Positions 14,156 through 23,476 of a DNA stretch of 29,430 nt are shown here, piece by piece. The translations under genes were made by a program, and so were the position numbers. Position 1 is the first letter of the stretch, and each line of letters starts with the position of its first letter. The notes below the pieces were generated by a model. That model had not been told where the DNA came from. It made no database searches and worked only from the letters and a program-made list of their open reading frames with translations. This stretch comes from an uncultured Bacilli bacterium. Lineage in GTDB: Bacteria; Bacillota_I; Bacilli_A; RF39; UBA660. The DNA lies in NCBI GenBank assembly GCA_905236935.1, contig CAJOQL010000100.1, positions 1 to 29,430 of the forward strand, in the 5' to 3' direction.

Positions 14156-15784
14156 ATGAAAAATAAAATATTAAAGAATAAAAATAAAATAATTATCTTT
14201 TTTTTATGGCTAATACATACTATTTATTTTTTTAGTCATAATTTATTAATGTGCTGGGATTCTAGTGTGTATTTAGGAATGAGTTTAGTTATAGGAACTA
14301 GTGCAATTAAAGATGTGTGGCTTTCAGTTAGAGGAATATCTTTTCCGTTTCTTCTTCGATTATTTGAACCATTTGGATTTCAAAATAAATATTTTTTATT
14401 AGTATTAACTTATATTTTTTATATGTATTTAATTATATTTATTTATAAAATAGGTAAAAAAACTAATTTATTTCAAAATAGATTAACTAAATATATTTAT
14501 ATCTTTTTTGTTATAGCATTTATTATTATAAATCCATATGTATTTGTATATTATCATTTGATACTTACTGAATTTATCGTTATGACTTTAAATATAATTT
14601 TTGTTTATTTGTTATATAATTTTATAAGATTAGATGTAAGAGAAAAGATAAAAAAATCTTTTATATATGCAATTGGTATGAGTGCAATAATAACTTTTTT
14701 ATATCATACTAAACAATCATTTTTAGGAATGATGGCAATTGATTTTGCTATAGGGTTATTCTTATCATTTTTTAGACATTTTGATATAAAAAATATTTTG
14801 TTTAAAGTTTTTACGTGTTTATTATGTGCTAGTATGCTAGTTGGAAGTGTAAAAGTGTGGAATAGTTATATGAATAATAAAGGAGTAGGTAAAGTATCGG
14901 AAAATGCAGAAAGATATACTTCGCATAAGGCATTAATTAATGGGTTATCAAAGCTTAAGGATGTGGCTAATTCTAGTAATTTAATATACAATAATGGTGA
15001 ATTTAAAAAAACTGTGCAAGTTATTACTAATGGTAAAAAATTAAAAGATATAATTACTATACATAATGAAAAAGATAAAGAAGAAATATTGAATGTTTTA
15101 AATAAAAAGTCTATTTATAAAGATTTTACAGTTTATGAGGATGAGAAAAATGATAAAATTCAGTATGTTCTATTTACTAAAAATAATTATTCTGTATTAG
15201 AACAATTGCCTTTATATTTTAGAATATTTGTTAGGCATCCTTTAATTATTGTTAATAGTTATTATGAGGGTATGTATAATACTATTTGGATTCCAGGTAA
15301 ATGGGCGTTTGAAAATGAAGCATTTGTTGTAAATTATTTCTATTATAATGATCGAACTAATGTGATGGATGTAGCTCCTGGTTATGAATATGCGGTGGAA
15401 GATTTAGAAACTGCACAGCATACAAATATATTAGATCATTTATCATTTGGATATGCAGTAATACTTAGAAGCATATACAGAGTTAATCAAATGTTAGTTC
15501 CAATTTTATTTACTATTTCTTTAGTTTTAACAATTATTGTTATTTTAAAAAATAGGAAAGATAGTAAATATGATGATATTCGTAATAATTTAGAAATGGT
15601 AACTCTATTATATGGTATGGCATTTGGATGTATAATATCTTATATAGCATTTAATGCCTTAATTGATAGATATTTAATACCTAGTCATATACCAATGTTT
15701 TTAGCAGATGCTTTATTTATAATAAGTATTATTAAATTAGTAAAACTAAAACAAAATAAAATTCTAGTTAAGATTGAAGACTAG
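14156..15784 (+). CDS. Multi-pass membrane protein, probable GT-C-type glycosyltransferase
   Basis: 542 residues with about ten hydrophobic segments: one at 12-30, several between 75 and 230, and four after 440. The first extracytoplasmic loop carries CWDSSVYLGMS followed by RGISFPFLLRLF. An acidic residue at this place is usual in GT-C enzymes, which transfer sugars from lipid carriers outside the membrane. Between about 235 and 430 lies a soluble part of mixed composition. The start follows AAGAGGTAG. It ends in a terminator shared with the convergent deacetylase gene. The nearby envelope and glycosyl-transfer genes support the guess, but no specific family can be named. Confidence 0.6.
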   Translation: MKNKILKNKNKIIIFFLWLIHTIYFFSHNLLMCWDSSVYLGMSLVIGTSAIKDVWLSVRGISFPFLLRLFEPFGFQNKYFLLVLTYIFYMYLIIFIYKIGKKTNLFQNRLTKYIYIFFVIAFIIINPYVFVYYHLILTEFIVMTLNIIFVYLLYNFIRLDVREKIKKSFIYAIGMSAIITFLYHTKQSFLGMMAIDFAIGLFLSFFRHFDIKNILFKVFTCLLCASMLVGSVKVWNSYMNNKGVGKVSENAERYTSHKALINGLSKLKDVANSSNLIYNNGEFKKTVQVITNGKKLKDIITIHNEKDKEEILNVLNKKSIYKDFTVYEDEKNDKIQYVLFTKNNYSVLEQLPLYFRIFVRHPLIIVNSYYEGMYNTIWIPGKWAFENEAFVVNYFYYNDRTNVMDVAPGYEYAVEDLETAQHTNILDHLSFGYAVILRSIYRVNQMLVPILFTISLVLTIIVILKNRKDSKYDDIRNNLEMVTLLYGMAFGCIISYIAFNALIDRYLIPSHIPMFLADALFIISIIKLVKLKQNKILVKIED

Positions 15785-15792
15785 AATTTTTT
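15758..15792. terminator. Bidirectional terminator between convergent genes
   Basis: AAAATTCTAGT (15758-15768) / ACTAGAATTTT (15780-15790) with T-rich ends on both strands; it serves the plus gene ending at 15784 and the minus gene ending at 15794. Confidence 0.85.
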
Positions 15793-15793
15793 A

Positions 15794-17188
15794 TTAATTA
15801 TTTATGCCATGATGAGCAGTTGGACTATTTTCATTTAAAGTGCTAAATGTATAACCAGTGCTTGTTAGAGTATTTAAAATGTCATCTAAGGCATTAGCGG
15901 TAGTACTTTTAATATCATGCATTAAGACTACACATTTGTTACATGATTTTATTCCATTTACTACATTATTATATATTTTAGTTGATCCTGCACCAGATGC
16001 ATCACCTGATGAAACATTCCAATCAAAGTATATATAGCCGTCTTCTTGCATTTTTTTTGCTAGTTTAGTCATAATTCCTTTATTATAAGATTTACTAACT
16101 GTATTTGATGAACCACCAGGAAATCTAAATAAATTAGTATAGGAACCAGTATATTCTTTGATTATTTCATTCATTTTATTAAAGTCATTAAGAAAAGTAT
16201 CTATGTTAGTATAAATATCATACTTATGAGTATAAGTGTGAACTGCAACTGTATGACCTTTATCATATTCTTCTTTAATTAAATGTAAGTATGAAGGAAA
16301 CTGGCTAGTTACAAAGAATGTGGCTTTAACATTATATTTATCTAAGGTATTTAATACTTTATTAGTATAATATCCTGGTCCATCATCAAAAGTTAAATAA
16401 ATTACTTTATTATTAGTATTAATTATTTCACTATTCTCATGAACAATAATAGTTCTTGTTAAAGTTTCGTTATCAACTCTATATGTTATTTTATATGTTC
16501 CAATTTCATTTGGGTTAACACTACCTTCGGTTTTTATTTCCGTATTTATTTTGTTACCACATCCATCAGTATATGAAGCTCCTTGTTCATTATATGTACC
16601 ATTAAGTAATACATATACTTTAGAGTTACCATTTAAAGTAAATTTATTTTTAGGTTTTTCTTTAAAAGTAATATTAACTTCTTTAGAGCTTTCATTGTTA
16701 CTAGTGTCTTTTACTTTTAAAACTAGTTTATTATCATTTTCAATAGTTTCAACTTTATCAGTAATATCACCATCATAATTATCAGTAGCAGTGTAAGTAA
16801 ATTTATCAATTATTTTTTTAGTACAGTAATCTTTTTGAACATTTTCACTACTTATTTCAATGATAGGTGCAGTAGTATCAACAATATTTATATGTCTAGT
16901 TAAGTTATAATTTTTATTTTTATATGTTACTTGATAATTAATAGTAAAAGTTCCTAAAGTAGAAGTATTTAAATTACTATTTTTAGTTATTTTATAATAT
17001 TTAGATTCAATAGGTTTGTTATTATTTTTTAAAATAATTCCTTCATCATTATATTCAGTATTAACTTCTAAATTAATATTATCTTTACCAATAAGATTTA
17101 AGGTAATGTTATCATTAAATACTAAAAAGTATAAAAATATACCTATACTAATTAATCCTATACATATAAATAAAACTACCTTTTTCAT
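15794..17188 (-). CDS. Membrane-anchored polysaccharide deacetylase with Ig-like repeats
   Basis: 464 residues. There is an N-terminal membrane anchor (4-24), then three Ig-like domains of the DUF5011 type (about 30-105, 106-178 and 183-252; GTFTINYQVTYKNKNYNLTR and GTYKITYRVDNETLTR are matching strands). Residues 262-460 are a NodB deacetylase domain with TFDDGP (266-271), the metal-binding HTYTH (317-321), RFPGGSS, WNVSSGD and VLMHD. It should deacetylate N-acetylated sugars in the cell wall or a surface polysaccharide (PgdA-like) and so affect lysozyme sensitivity. The catalytic motifs are complete. An extended -10 promoter lies upstream. Confidence 0.9.
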   Translation of the reverse strand: MKKVVLFICIGLISIGIFLYFLVFNDNITLNLIGKDNINLEVNTEYNDEGIILKNNNKPIESKYYKITKNSNLNTSTLGTFTINYQVTYKNKNYNLTRHINIVDTTAPIIEISSENVQKDYCTKKIIDKFTYTATDNYDGDITDKVETIENDNKLVLKVKDTSNNESSKEVNITFKEKPKNKFTLNGNSKVYVLLNGTYNEQGASYTDGCGNKINTEIKTEGSVNPNEIGTYKITYRVDNETLTRTIIVHENSEIINTNNKVIYLTFDDGPGYYTNKVLNTLDKYNVKATFFVTSQFPSYLHLIKEEYDKGHTVAVHTYTHKYDIYTNIDTFLNDFNKMNEIIKEYTGSYTNLFRFPGGSSNTVSKSYNKGIMTKLAKKMQEDGYIYFDWNVSSGDASGAGSTKIYNNVVNGIKSCNKCVVLMHDIKSTTANALDDILNTLTSTGYTFSTLNENSPTAHHGINN

Positions 17189-17218
17189 TACTACAACACT
17201 TCTTCTATCTTAATAGTT

Positions 17219-17227
17219 ATTATATCA
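17219..17227 (-). promoter_or_regulatory. Extended -10 promoter of the deacetylase gene
   Basis: TGATATAAT on the minus strand (17227-17219), right after the terminator of the upstream gene. The -35 would lie in that terminator's T-run. Confidence 0.6.
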
Positions 17228-17260
17228 AGAAAAAAAGAAATTAAATAGGGCTAATTTCTT
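17228..17260 (-). terminator. Intrinsic terminator of the duplicated metalloprotease gene
   Basis: AAGAAATTA (17260-17252) / TAATTTCTT (17243-17235) followed by a T-run; the stem overlaps the last codons and stop. Confidence 0.8.
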
Positions 17261-19389
17261 TTTATAATTTTTTGTAAGTTTATATCATATATTTTTACTA
17301 AGTCTTGATTTAAATAATCATTTAATTCTAGTTCAAATAAATTTAGTGCTTTGTTTACTTTAATTAAACTTTCATTATCGATACCAGTAATACCAATAAT
17401 ACTTAATGATTTATAAAAGTCGCCATCATTAATGTGAGCTTCAAATTCTTTTATTGTTTTTAGATAGCTTGGATCTTTTTTATATTTTTCATACATATAT
17501 ATTGATAAGGCAGCGGCAATAGTATATCTGATACCATCTAAAAAGTTATCAGTATCTGTATATAATAACGTTTCTGCTTCATCAATAGTATTTTCAAATT
17601 CATCATCTTGATATAATTTTTGATAATTTTCTTTTGAAACATCACCAATTTTTACAAAAACATTTAGTAGTTTATTAATTGAATAAGCATCTAATATTTG
17701 AATATAAAGAGTATTTAATGTTTCAAATTTTATATAAGCACTTTCATAGGTATAACCAATCTTATTTAAGTAATCAGCAAATATAAGTTCATCAATAAAT
17801 GAACAAACTTCAGTTAAGGAACAACTTTCTTGATTTCTTTTGTGTCCTGGATGATTTAAATGATGTCTAAATTCATGGATCCAAGCAGGTGTATCTAGTA
17901 AATATGGAGTATTATTAATATTTATTTCGTTATAACCTGATTCATCAGTATTGTAACCTACTAGACAATAATGAGTTAGGTTTTGAGCATCTTCTTCTAA
18001 TTCTTCTTCTAAATCTTCTTTTTTAATATCATCAAAAATTACATTATTAATTAAATCTCCCATATCTATGTCATAATTAAGATATTTATAGTAGTCCATA
18101 ATTATTCTTATTTTTTCTTCTTTAGTCATTTTTGTTTGTTTATCAATTTCATTAAATGGAAATGTTTCTTTAAAATAATTAGTTAATAATTCTTTTAGGT
18201 ATGAATTTAAATAGAAAATATCATTTATTTTATCAAATATTAATCTTTTGTCGTTATAAAATAATAATGTTAGTTCGATGAAATACTCGTTAATTCTAGC
18301 ACATTTAGTTAGGATATAATCATTTCCATTTACAATTTCTTCTTTATAATTAGAAATAGCCTTTTTTACTTTTTCAATTGATTGTTCATCTAAACCAGTA
18401 ATACCAATAGTATTTAAACTTGGGATTAGAGGCATATTCATAATATTTTCACTAAACTTTTCAATTTGTAAGATAAACTTTTCATCTTTTTCCCATTCAT
18501 AATACATGTAGGGAGCTAGGGCAGATGCTATTGAATAATAAGTTAAACTGAAAATTGCGGTTAATTTTTTCTTTATAGCATCATAAAAGTTATTTAAACA
18601 AGTATCATAATCATCATCATAGCCAAAAATTTGTTTATAGTTTTCAATAGTAATATCACCTAATTTATCGTAAACAATGTAAAGCTTAATAACATAATAT
18701 GCTTGGTATAAAATAGCTTGGAATTCTCTTAATATTTCAAATTGATAAGTGCTTGCTTCATAAGAAAATCCAAGGTCAGATAAATAATCTAATAGTAACA
18801 TTTCATGAGTGTAAGATATACTTTCAGTTAATAGTAGATTAGTTTCTGAACGAGGGTTAGTTAAATTTTGGTAGTGGGCAATTTCATGAGCCCAAATAAA
18901 TATATCAGTAATGAGACCAGTATTATAAACTTTAATTTCAATATGTTTTTTATCATTTTCATCTATTCCACAAAGCCCACTAAGAATTAAATCTTTATCT
19001 ATAGCTTCTTCTAAATCAATAGTAATAATATTTAAGATTCCATTATTAATAATTTCATCTAAATTAATATTAATATTAAATTTTTGATAGAAGCTTTTTA
19101 ATAATTCAAGCTTATTTTTGATGTCCATTTTGGAAATTTTATAAAAATTTATTTCATATTTATCTAAGTTTTCTTTACTTTTATGATTAAAAATAAAATC
19201 TTCAATTTCTTCAAGTAATAAAACTATAATATTATGAAAATCTTCTAAATTATTAAATATTAATTGATAATCATTATAGTAATAGTCAATAAATGATTTA
19301 ATAAATAATGTTATATCTTTTTCTTCAAATTCTCTTTGAATTATTTTTTCTTTTAATTCTTTTAACTTTTTTAAATTTTCTTCACTCAT
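17251..19389 (-). CDS. Cytosolic protein with a duplicated HExxH metallopeptidase-like domain
   Basis: 712 residues from the ATG at 19389; a GTG at 19398 is also possible but lies in the likely RBS (GAAGTGAG). Two domains of about 350 residues repeat the same plan. The first has HEIAH (168-172) and LTESISYTHE (187-196), then SIASALAPYMY and IGITGLDEQS. The second has HEFRH (505-509) and LTEVCSFIDE (525-534), then TIAAALSIYMY and IGITGIDNES. HExxH followed by a Glu about 20 residues later resembles gluzincin zinc sites. There is no signal peptide. Both copies keep the presumed ligands, so both could be catalytic. I do not recognise a named family with this tandem form. The gene stands alone between a convergent and a divergent neighbour. 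Confidence 0.75.
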   Translation of the reverse strand: MSEENLKKLKELKEKIIQREFEEKDITLFIKSFIDYYYNDYQLIFNNLEDFHNIIVLLLEEIEDFIFNHKSKENLDKYEINFYKISKMDIKNKLELLKSFYQKFNININLDEIINNGILNIITIDLEEAIDKDLILSGLCGIDENDKKHIEIKVYNTGLITDIFIWAHEIAHYQNLTNPRSETNLLLTESISYTHEMLLLDYLSDLGFSYEASTYQFEILREFQAILYQAYYVIKLYIVYDKLGDITIENYKQIFGYDDDYDTCLNNFYDAIKKKLTAIFSLTYYSIASALAPYMYYEWEKDEKFILQIEKFSENIMNMPLIPSLNTIGITGLDEQSIEKVKKAISNYKEEIVNGNDYILTKCARINEYFIELTLLFYNDKRLIFDKINDIFYLNSYLKELLTNYFKETFPFNEIDKQTKMTKEEKIRIIMDYYKYLNYDIDMGDLINNVIFDDIKKEDLEEELEEDAQNLTHYCLVGYNTDESGYNEININNTPYLLDTPAWIHEFRHHLNHPGHKRNQESCSLTEVCSFIDELIFADYLNKIGYTYESAYIKFETLNTLYIQILDAYSINKLLNVFVKIGDVSKENYQKLYQDDEFENTIDEAETLLYTDTDNFLDGIRYTIAAALSIYMYEKYKKDPSYLKTIKEFEAHINDGDFYKSLSIIGITGIDNESLIKVNKALNLFELELNDYLNQDLVKIYDINLQKIIKRN

Positions 19390-19521
19390 GTTTCTCACTT
19401 CTTTTAAAAATATATTATAAACGATAAATGTTATATAAAAAACAATTTTATTTAAAATAATTAAGTTTTAATTTTATTTTAATGTTAAAATATTATTGTT
19501 AGGGTGAAGGAGGAAATAAAA

Positions 19522-20523
19522 ATGAAGTTTGTAGCACTTATTCCTAGTTATGAACCAGATGAAAAACTAATTGAAGTAGTAAAACAATTATCTAAGAGTG
19601 ATTTTGAAATAATTGTAGTAAATGATGGTAGTAATGATAGTTTTAAGTCAGTTTTTGAAAGAGCAAGTAAATATGCTAAAGTTTTAGGTTATGATGAAAA
19701 TAAGGGAAAAGGCTATGCTTTAAAGTTAGGGTTATCTTATATTAGTAATAATTATGAAAATGTTATTGTAGTAACAATGGATAGTGATGGTCAACATACT
19801 GTAAAGGATGCTTTAAAGTTATGTAAATTGGCATGTAAAAATAAAGATACAATAATTTTAGGTAAAAGATTAAGAGGTGATAAAACTCCTTTAAGAAGTA
19901 AAATTGGTAATGGAATTACAAGATTCTTTTTTAGGATGATTACTGGGTGTGATATTTATGATACACAAACTGGTCTTAGAGCATTTAATAGTGATTTAAT
20001 ACCATTTTTATTAAAAGTAGATGGGGATAGATTTGATTATGAAATGAATGTATTATTGGATGCTTATAAGAATAAAATAATTTTAAAGGAAGAAAATATT
20101 GCAGTTATTTATGAAGATAATAATAAAGGTTCACATTTTAGAACTATTAGAGATTCTTATTTAATTTATAAGCAAGTATTTAAGTTTTTATTATCATCTG
20201 TTAGTTCTTTTGTAATTGATTATATTAGTTATGTAATTATGATTTCTTTAGGTTTAGGACTTATATGGTCTAATTTAATTGCTAGGTTAATAAGTGCAAA
20301 TTATAATTATTTTGTTAATAAAAAAGTGGTTTTTAATAATAAAGAAAAATTAAGTAAAACTATTTTTAAATATTATATACTAGCTATTGACATTATTATT
20401 GTTAATACTTTACTGTTACGATTATTAGCTAATATGGGAGTAAATATTTTTATTGCAAAAATTATAGTAGAAATAATTTTATTTATGATTAATTTTGTTA
20501 TTCAAAAAAGATATATATTTTAA
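19522..20523 (+). CDS. Family 2 glycosyltransferase fused to a GtrA-like membrane domain
   Basis: 333 residues from the ATG at 19522, chosen because GGAGGAAAT precedes it; a GTG at 19504 gives six extra residues but no RBS. Residues 1-210 are a GT2 domain of the polyprenyl-phosphate sugar synthase type: VVNDGSNDS, GKGYALKLG, DSDGQH (87-92, metal/nucleotide site) and QTGLRAF. Residues 215-333 form four membrane helices of the GtrA type (NYFVNKKVVF). The fusion would make a lipid-linked sugar and help flip it outward for a GT-C enzyme. The next gene starts 12 bp downstream, so an operon is likely. Confidence 0.88.
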   Translation: MKFVALIPSYEPDEKLIEVVKQLSKSDFEIIVVNDGSNDSFKSVFERASKYAKVLGYDENKGKGYALKLGLSYISNNYENVIVVTMDSDGQHTVKDALKLCKLACKNKDTIILGKRLRGDKTPLRSKIGNGITRFFFRMITGCDIYDTQTGLRAFNSDLIPFLLKVDGDRFDYEMNVLLDAYKNKIILKEENIAVIYEDNNKGSHFRTIRDSYLIYKQVFKFLLSSVSSFVIDYISYVIMISLGLGLIWSNLIARLISANYNYFVNKKVVFNNKEKLSKTIFKYYILAIDIIIVNTLLLRLLANMGVNIFIAKIIVEIILFMINFVIQKRYIF

Positions 20524-20535
20524 GGAGGAAGATAT

Positions 20536-21417
20536 TTGAGAAATGTTAAATTATATCCATTAGTTTTTAGTTTATTATTGATAAGTTTTACTATATATGT
20601 TTTATTAGATACTTTTTTGATAAGTGAAGTATATGAAAAAGTTGATAATATTGTAAGTGTTAAAGATGTATCTAAAGGAGAAATATCTTTAAGTGATAAT
20701 ACTTATGAAGATGATAATATAAAGATAACTTTAAATACGATTGAAAAATATGATACAAAAATTTATATTGCTGATGTTATTGTAAATGATGCTAGTTATT
20801 TAAAAACGGCTTTTGCTCTTGATACTTATGGAAAAAATATAACTTCTACAACTAGTGATATTGCAGAAGATAAGAATGCGATATTAGCAATTAATGGAGA
20901 TTATTACGGAGTACAAAGTAAAGGTTATGTTTTAAAAAATTATAAACTCTATAGAACTATATCTGCTGGGAATAAAGAAGATTTAGTAATTTATGATGAT
21001 GGTACTTTTGGAATAATTAATGAAAATGAGATAAGTGCTGAAGAGTTATTAGGTAAGAAAGTAAAAGAATTATTATCATTTGGACCAGCTTTAATTGTAA
21101 ATGGAAGTATTGTAGTTTCGGAATATGATGAAGTAGGTAAAGCTATGGCTAGTAATCCTCGCAGCGCGATTGGTTATATAAATAAAAATCATTATGTATT
21201 TGTAGTTTCTGATGGTAGAACTAGTGAAAGTGAAGGTTTATCTTTATATGAACTTGCTAGTGTTATGAAGGATTATGGAGTTAAAACTTTATATAATTTA
21301 GATGGTGGAGGATCTAGTGCAATGTACTTTAATGGAAAACTTATAAATAATCCTACTACTAATGGAAGAAGTATTAAAGAAAGAGAGGTAAGTGATATTG
21401 TCTATATCGGATACTAA
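20536..21417 (+). CDS. Phosphodiester glycosidase (NAGPA-type) family protein
   Basis: 293 residues. The start is a TTG at 20536, 5 nt behind a perfect AAGGAGGAA. An N-terminal membrane anchor (about 8-28) is followed by the NAGPA domain: AINGDYYG, LLSFGPALIVNG, NPRSAIGY, VVSDGRTSESEGLSLYELAS and LYNLDGGGSSAMYFNG. Related proteins act on GlcNAc-phosphodiester or exopolysaccharide bonds outside the cell. It sits in an operon with the GT2-GtrA fusion and overlaps the next gene by 26 bp. This suggests a role in making or trimming a surface glycopolymer. Confidence 0.87.
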   Translation: MRNVKLYPLVFSLLLISFTIYVLLDTFLISEVYEKVDNIVSVKDVSKGEISLSDNTYEDDNIKITLNTIEKYDTKIYIADVIVNDASYLKTAFALDTYGKNITSTTSDIAEDKNAILAINGDYYGVQSKGYVLKNYKLYRTISAGNKEDLVIYDDGTFGIINENEISAEELLGKKVKELLSFGPALIVNGSIVVSEYDEVGKAMASNPRSAIGYINKNHYVFVVSDGRTSESEGLSLYELASVMKDYGVKTLYNLDGGGSSAMYFNGKLINNPTTNGRSIKEREVSDIVYIGY

Positions 21418-21772
21418 TAGAACTATAAAATGTTATTTTTTTATTAGTTTACTATGTTTTATTATTTCTTATATATATGAGTTATTTAGTCATGGAGTTT
21501 ATTCAAATTATATGATATATGCAGGTGCTATTCCATTAATTTTAGGTTCTTTCTTTTATTTATTAATTAAAAAAATTAATCCTTTTAGTAATAAGAGTAA
21601 GTATTTGTATAATTCTTTTATAGCAACTTTAACAGTTTGGATGTATGTAAATGGAATTCTCGAAATATATGGAACTACTAATAATTTAATAAATTATTAT
21701 TTGTATGCAGCAATACTTTTATTACTTTTAACAATAACAAGTGTAATGTTTAGTGAAAAAAAACTATCTTAG
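21392..21772 (+). CDS. Small membrane protein, 126 residues, unknown
   Basis: Four hydrophobic segments (about 14-30, 41-58, 72-90 and 100-118) with short polar links; no recognised domain. The GTG start at 21392 follows GAGAGG inside the end of the glycosidase gene; a TTG two codons later is an alternative. The overlap with the glycosidase gene implies coupled translation. It may partner the GT2-GtrA / glycosidase pair. Confidence 0.72.
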   Translation: MILSISDTNRTIKCYFFISLLCFIISYIYELFSHGVYSNYMIYAGAIPLILGSFFYLLIKKINPFSNKSKYLYNSFIATLTVWMYVNGILEIYGTTNNLINYYLYAAILLLLLTITSVMFSEKKLS

Positions 21773-21794
21773 CTAGTGGGCTTTGATAGTTTTT
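21759..21794 (+). terminator. Terminator between convergent genes
   Basis: AAAAACTATC (21759-21768) / GATAGTTTTT (21785-21794). Its 3' arm ends inside the stop of the convergent transglutaminase-like gene. Confidence 0.82.
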
Positions 21795-22665
21795 ATTTTA
21801 AATTAAATAAATCTTTTAGTTTAGTATTTTCAATAATTGGATATAGTTCTTTATATAAGCCATAAGTAACATTTGTAGTAGTCTTTCCTAATCCATCATA
21901 ATAATAGATACTTTTTTTATCTCTAAAACTTGCCCCATATGTAGCATCAAATATATAGTATTTACCATTATATTCAACATAGTTCCACATATGATCATTA
22001 GACATAACTAGATAAGAATTTATTCCTATGTTTTGAAAGATTAACTGGCTAGCTTTAGCAAAACCAGCACAGACAGATTTTCCTTTGGTGAAGAAACTAT
22101 AGGCTGATTGATTAGACCTAGAATACATGAAAATCATATCGTAGTTGTGTTTAGCAATATAGTTATATACATAAATTATTTTATCTTTATCATTCATATT
22201 AAGAGTTTCTTTTTTTATCTTATCTATTTCTCTTGCAATTCTTTTAGCGCCAAGAGAGGATTTTATTTTGCTTAAATTTGCATAATTATTATAAGTTATA
22301 TTGTTATTTTTGACTTCATAAGAACCAAAACCTTGGAAACTTATTAATTCTGGGTGATCAAGCATTAAAGCATTATAACTAGTGTTAAATTTATTAACAC
22401 AGTCACTTTTGCAAGGAATAGATACATTATAAGTATCGTTAATGCTACTTTTCATGATTGTTTCATATATGTAATAATCATTTTTATTTAATAATTTAGT
22501 TTTAAAATATTCTTCACTTTTATATAAATCATTAACATAGGAGTTTGAATCTTTATATTCTTGAGTTATAAGTGTATTTTCACTAATTGGTTTTAGATAA
22601 AAATTAAAAGAATAATAAATAATAATTCCTATAATTATGATTAACAATAATTTACCTTTTTTCAT
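21793..22665 (-). CDS. Membrane-anchored transglutaminase-like protein
   Basis: 290 residues. An N-terminal anchor (4-22) precedes an extracellular part; the transglutaminase core carries the Cys-His-Asp triad at SVCAGFA (C199), DHMWNYV (H225) and IFDATYG (D240). Bacterial proteins of this type act as cysteine proteases or cross-linkers at the cell surface. The region 30-140 has no recognised domain. AGAGGT stands before the ATG. Divergent from the VTC operon. Confidence 0.86.
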   Translation of the reverse strand: MKKGKLLLIIIIGIIIYYSFNFYLKPISENTLITQEYKDSNSYVNDLYKSEEYFKTKLLNKNDYYIYETIMKSSINDTYNVSIPCKSDCVNKFNTSYNALMLDHPELISFQGFGSYEVKNNNITYNNYANLSKIKSSLGAKRIAREIDKIKKETLNMNDKDKIIYVYNYIAKHNYDMIFMYSRSNQSAYSFFTKGKSVCAGFAKASQLIFQNIGINSYLVMSNDHMWNYVEYNGKYYIFDATYGASFRDKKSIYYYDGLGKTTTNVTYGLYKELYPIIENTKLKDLFNLK

Positions 22666-22783
22666 TAATACCTCTACTATTATAATTAATGTTACTATTT
22701 TTTTATTTTGTTTTCAATAAAAACTATTTTTAATGTTATTTTAATATTTGAATAATATTATATAGTTGTAAGGAGGAAATGAA

Positions 22784-23476
22784 ATGAGTGAAAATGTATT
22801 TCAAAGAGTAGAACAGAAATATATTTTAAGTAAGAAAGAAAAAGATATGTTTTTAGATAAGATAAAGGATTGGATAGAAAAAGATCCTTACTTTGAAAGT
22901 AATATATGTAATATTTATTTTGATAATAACGATAATGATTTAATTGTAAATTCTTTAGATAAACCTGTATTTAAAGCTAAGGTAAGACTTAGAAGTTATG
23001 ATGTACCTAATTTGAATTCAAAGGTATTTTTAGAGATAAAAGATAAATATAAAGGAGTTGTGGGAAAAAGAAGAATAGGGTTAACTTTACAAGAGTTTTA
23101 TGATTATTATGAAAAAGGTTATGTTAAAGATGAACAGATTATGAGAGAACTTGATTATTATTTTAAATTTTTTGATTTAAAACCATATATGTTTTTAGCT
23201 TATAATCGCAATAGTTATTTTGAAAAGAATAATCCTAATTTAAGAATAACTATTGATTCTAATTTAAGAAGTAGATATGATGATTTAAGATTAGAATTAG
23301 GAGATAGGGGAGAAAAATATTTTGAAGAAGAAGAATATATTATGGAAGTTAAAGTACTTAATTCAATGCCTTTATGGCTTACAAAAGTACTTTCAGAATT
23401 AAAAATATATCCAATTTCTTTTTCAAAGATTGGAAGTATATATAGTAAAGATAAGGAAAGTGAGTGTTTATGTTAA
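22784..23476 (+). CDS. VTC-domain protein (polyphosphate polymerase type)
   Basis: 230 residues. The start follows AAGGAGGAAA. Motifs of the VTC fold, a basic tunnel built from beta strands, are visible: RVEQKYIL, NIYFDNND, KAKVRLRSYD, FLEIKDKYKGVVGKRR and MEVKV. In yeast Vtc4 this domain makes polyphosphate; in bacteria it commonly stands with DUF4956 and CotH or beta-helix proteins, and its product there is unproven. It overlaps the DUF4956 gene. Confidence 0.88.
   Translation: MSENVFQRVEQKYILSKKEKDMFLDKIKDWIEKDPYFESNICNIYFDNNDNDLIVNSLDKPVFKAKVRLRSYDVPNLNSKVFLEIKDKYKGVVGKRRIGLTLQEFYDYYEKGYVKDEQIMRELDYYFKFFDLKPYMFLAYNRNSYFEKNNPNLRITIDSNLRSRYDDLRLELGDRGEKYFEEEEYIMEVKVLNSMPLWLTKVLSELKIYPISFSKIGSIYSKDKESECLC

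Noticed and set aside
16551..17213. Two plus-strand open frames opposite the deacetylase gene
   Set aside because: No RBS; they are complements of the Ig-like repeat and anchor coding sequence.
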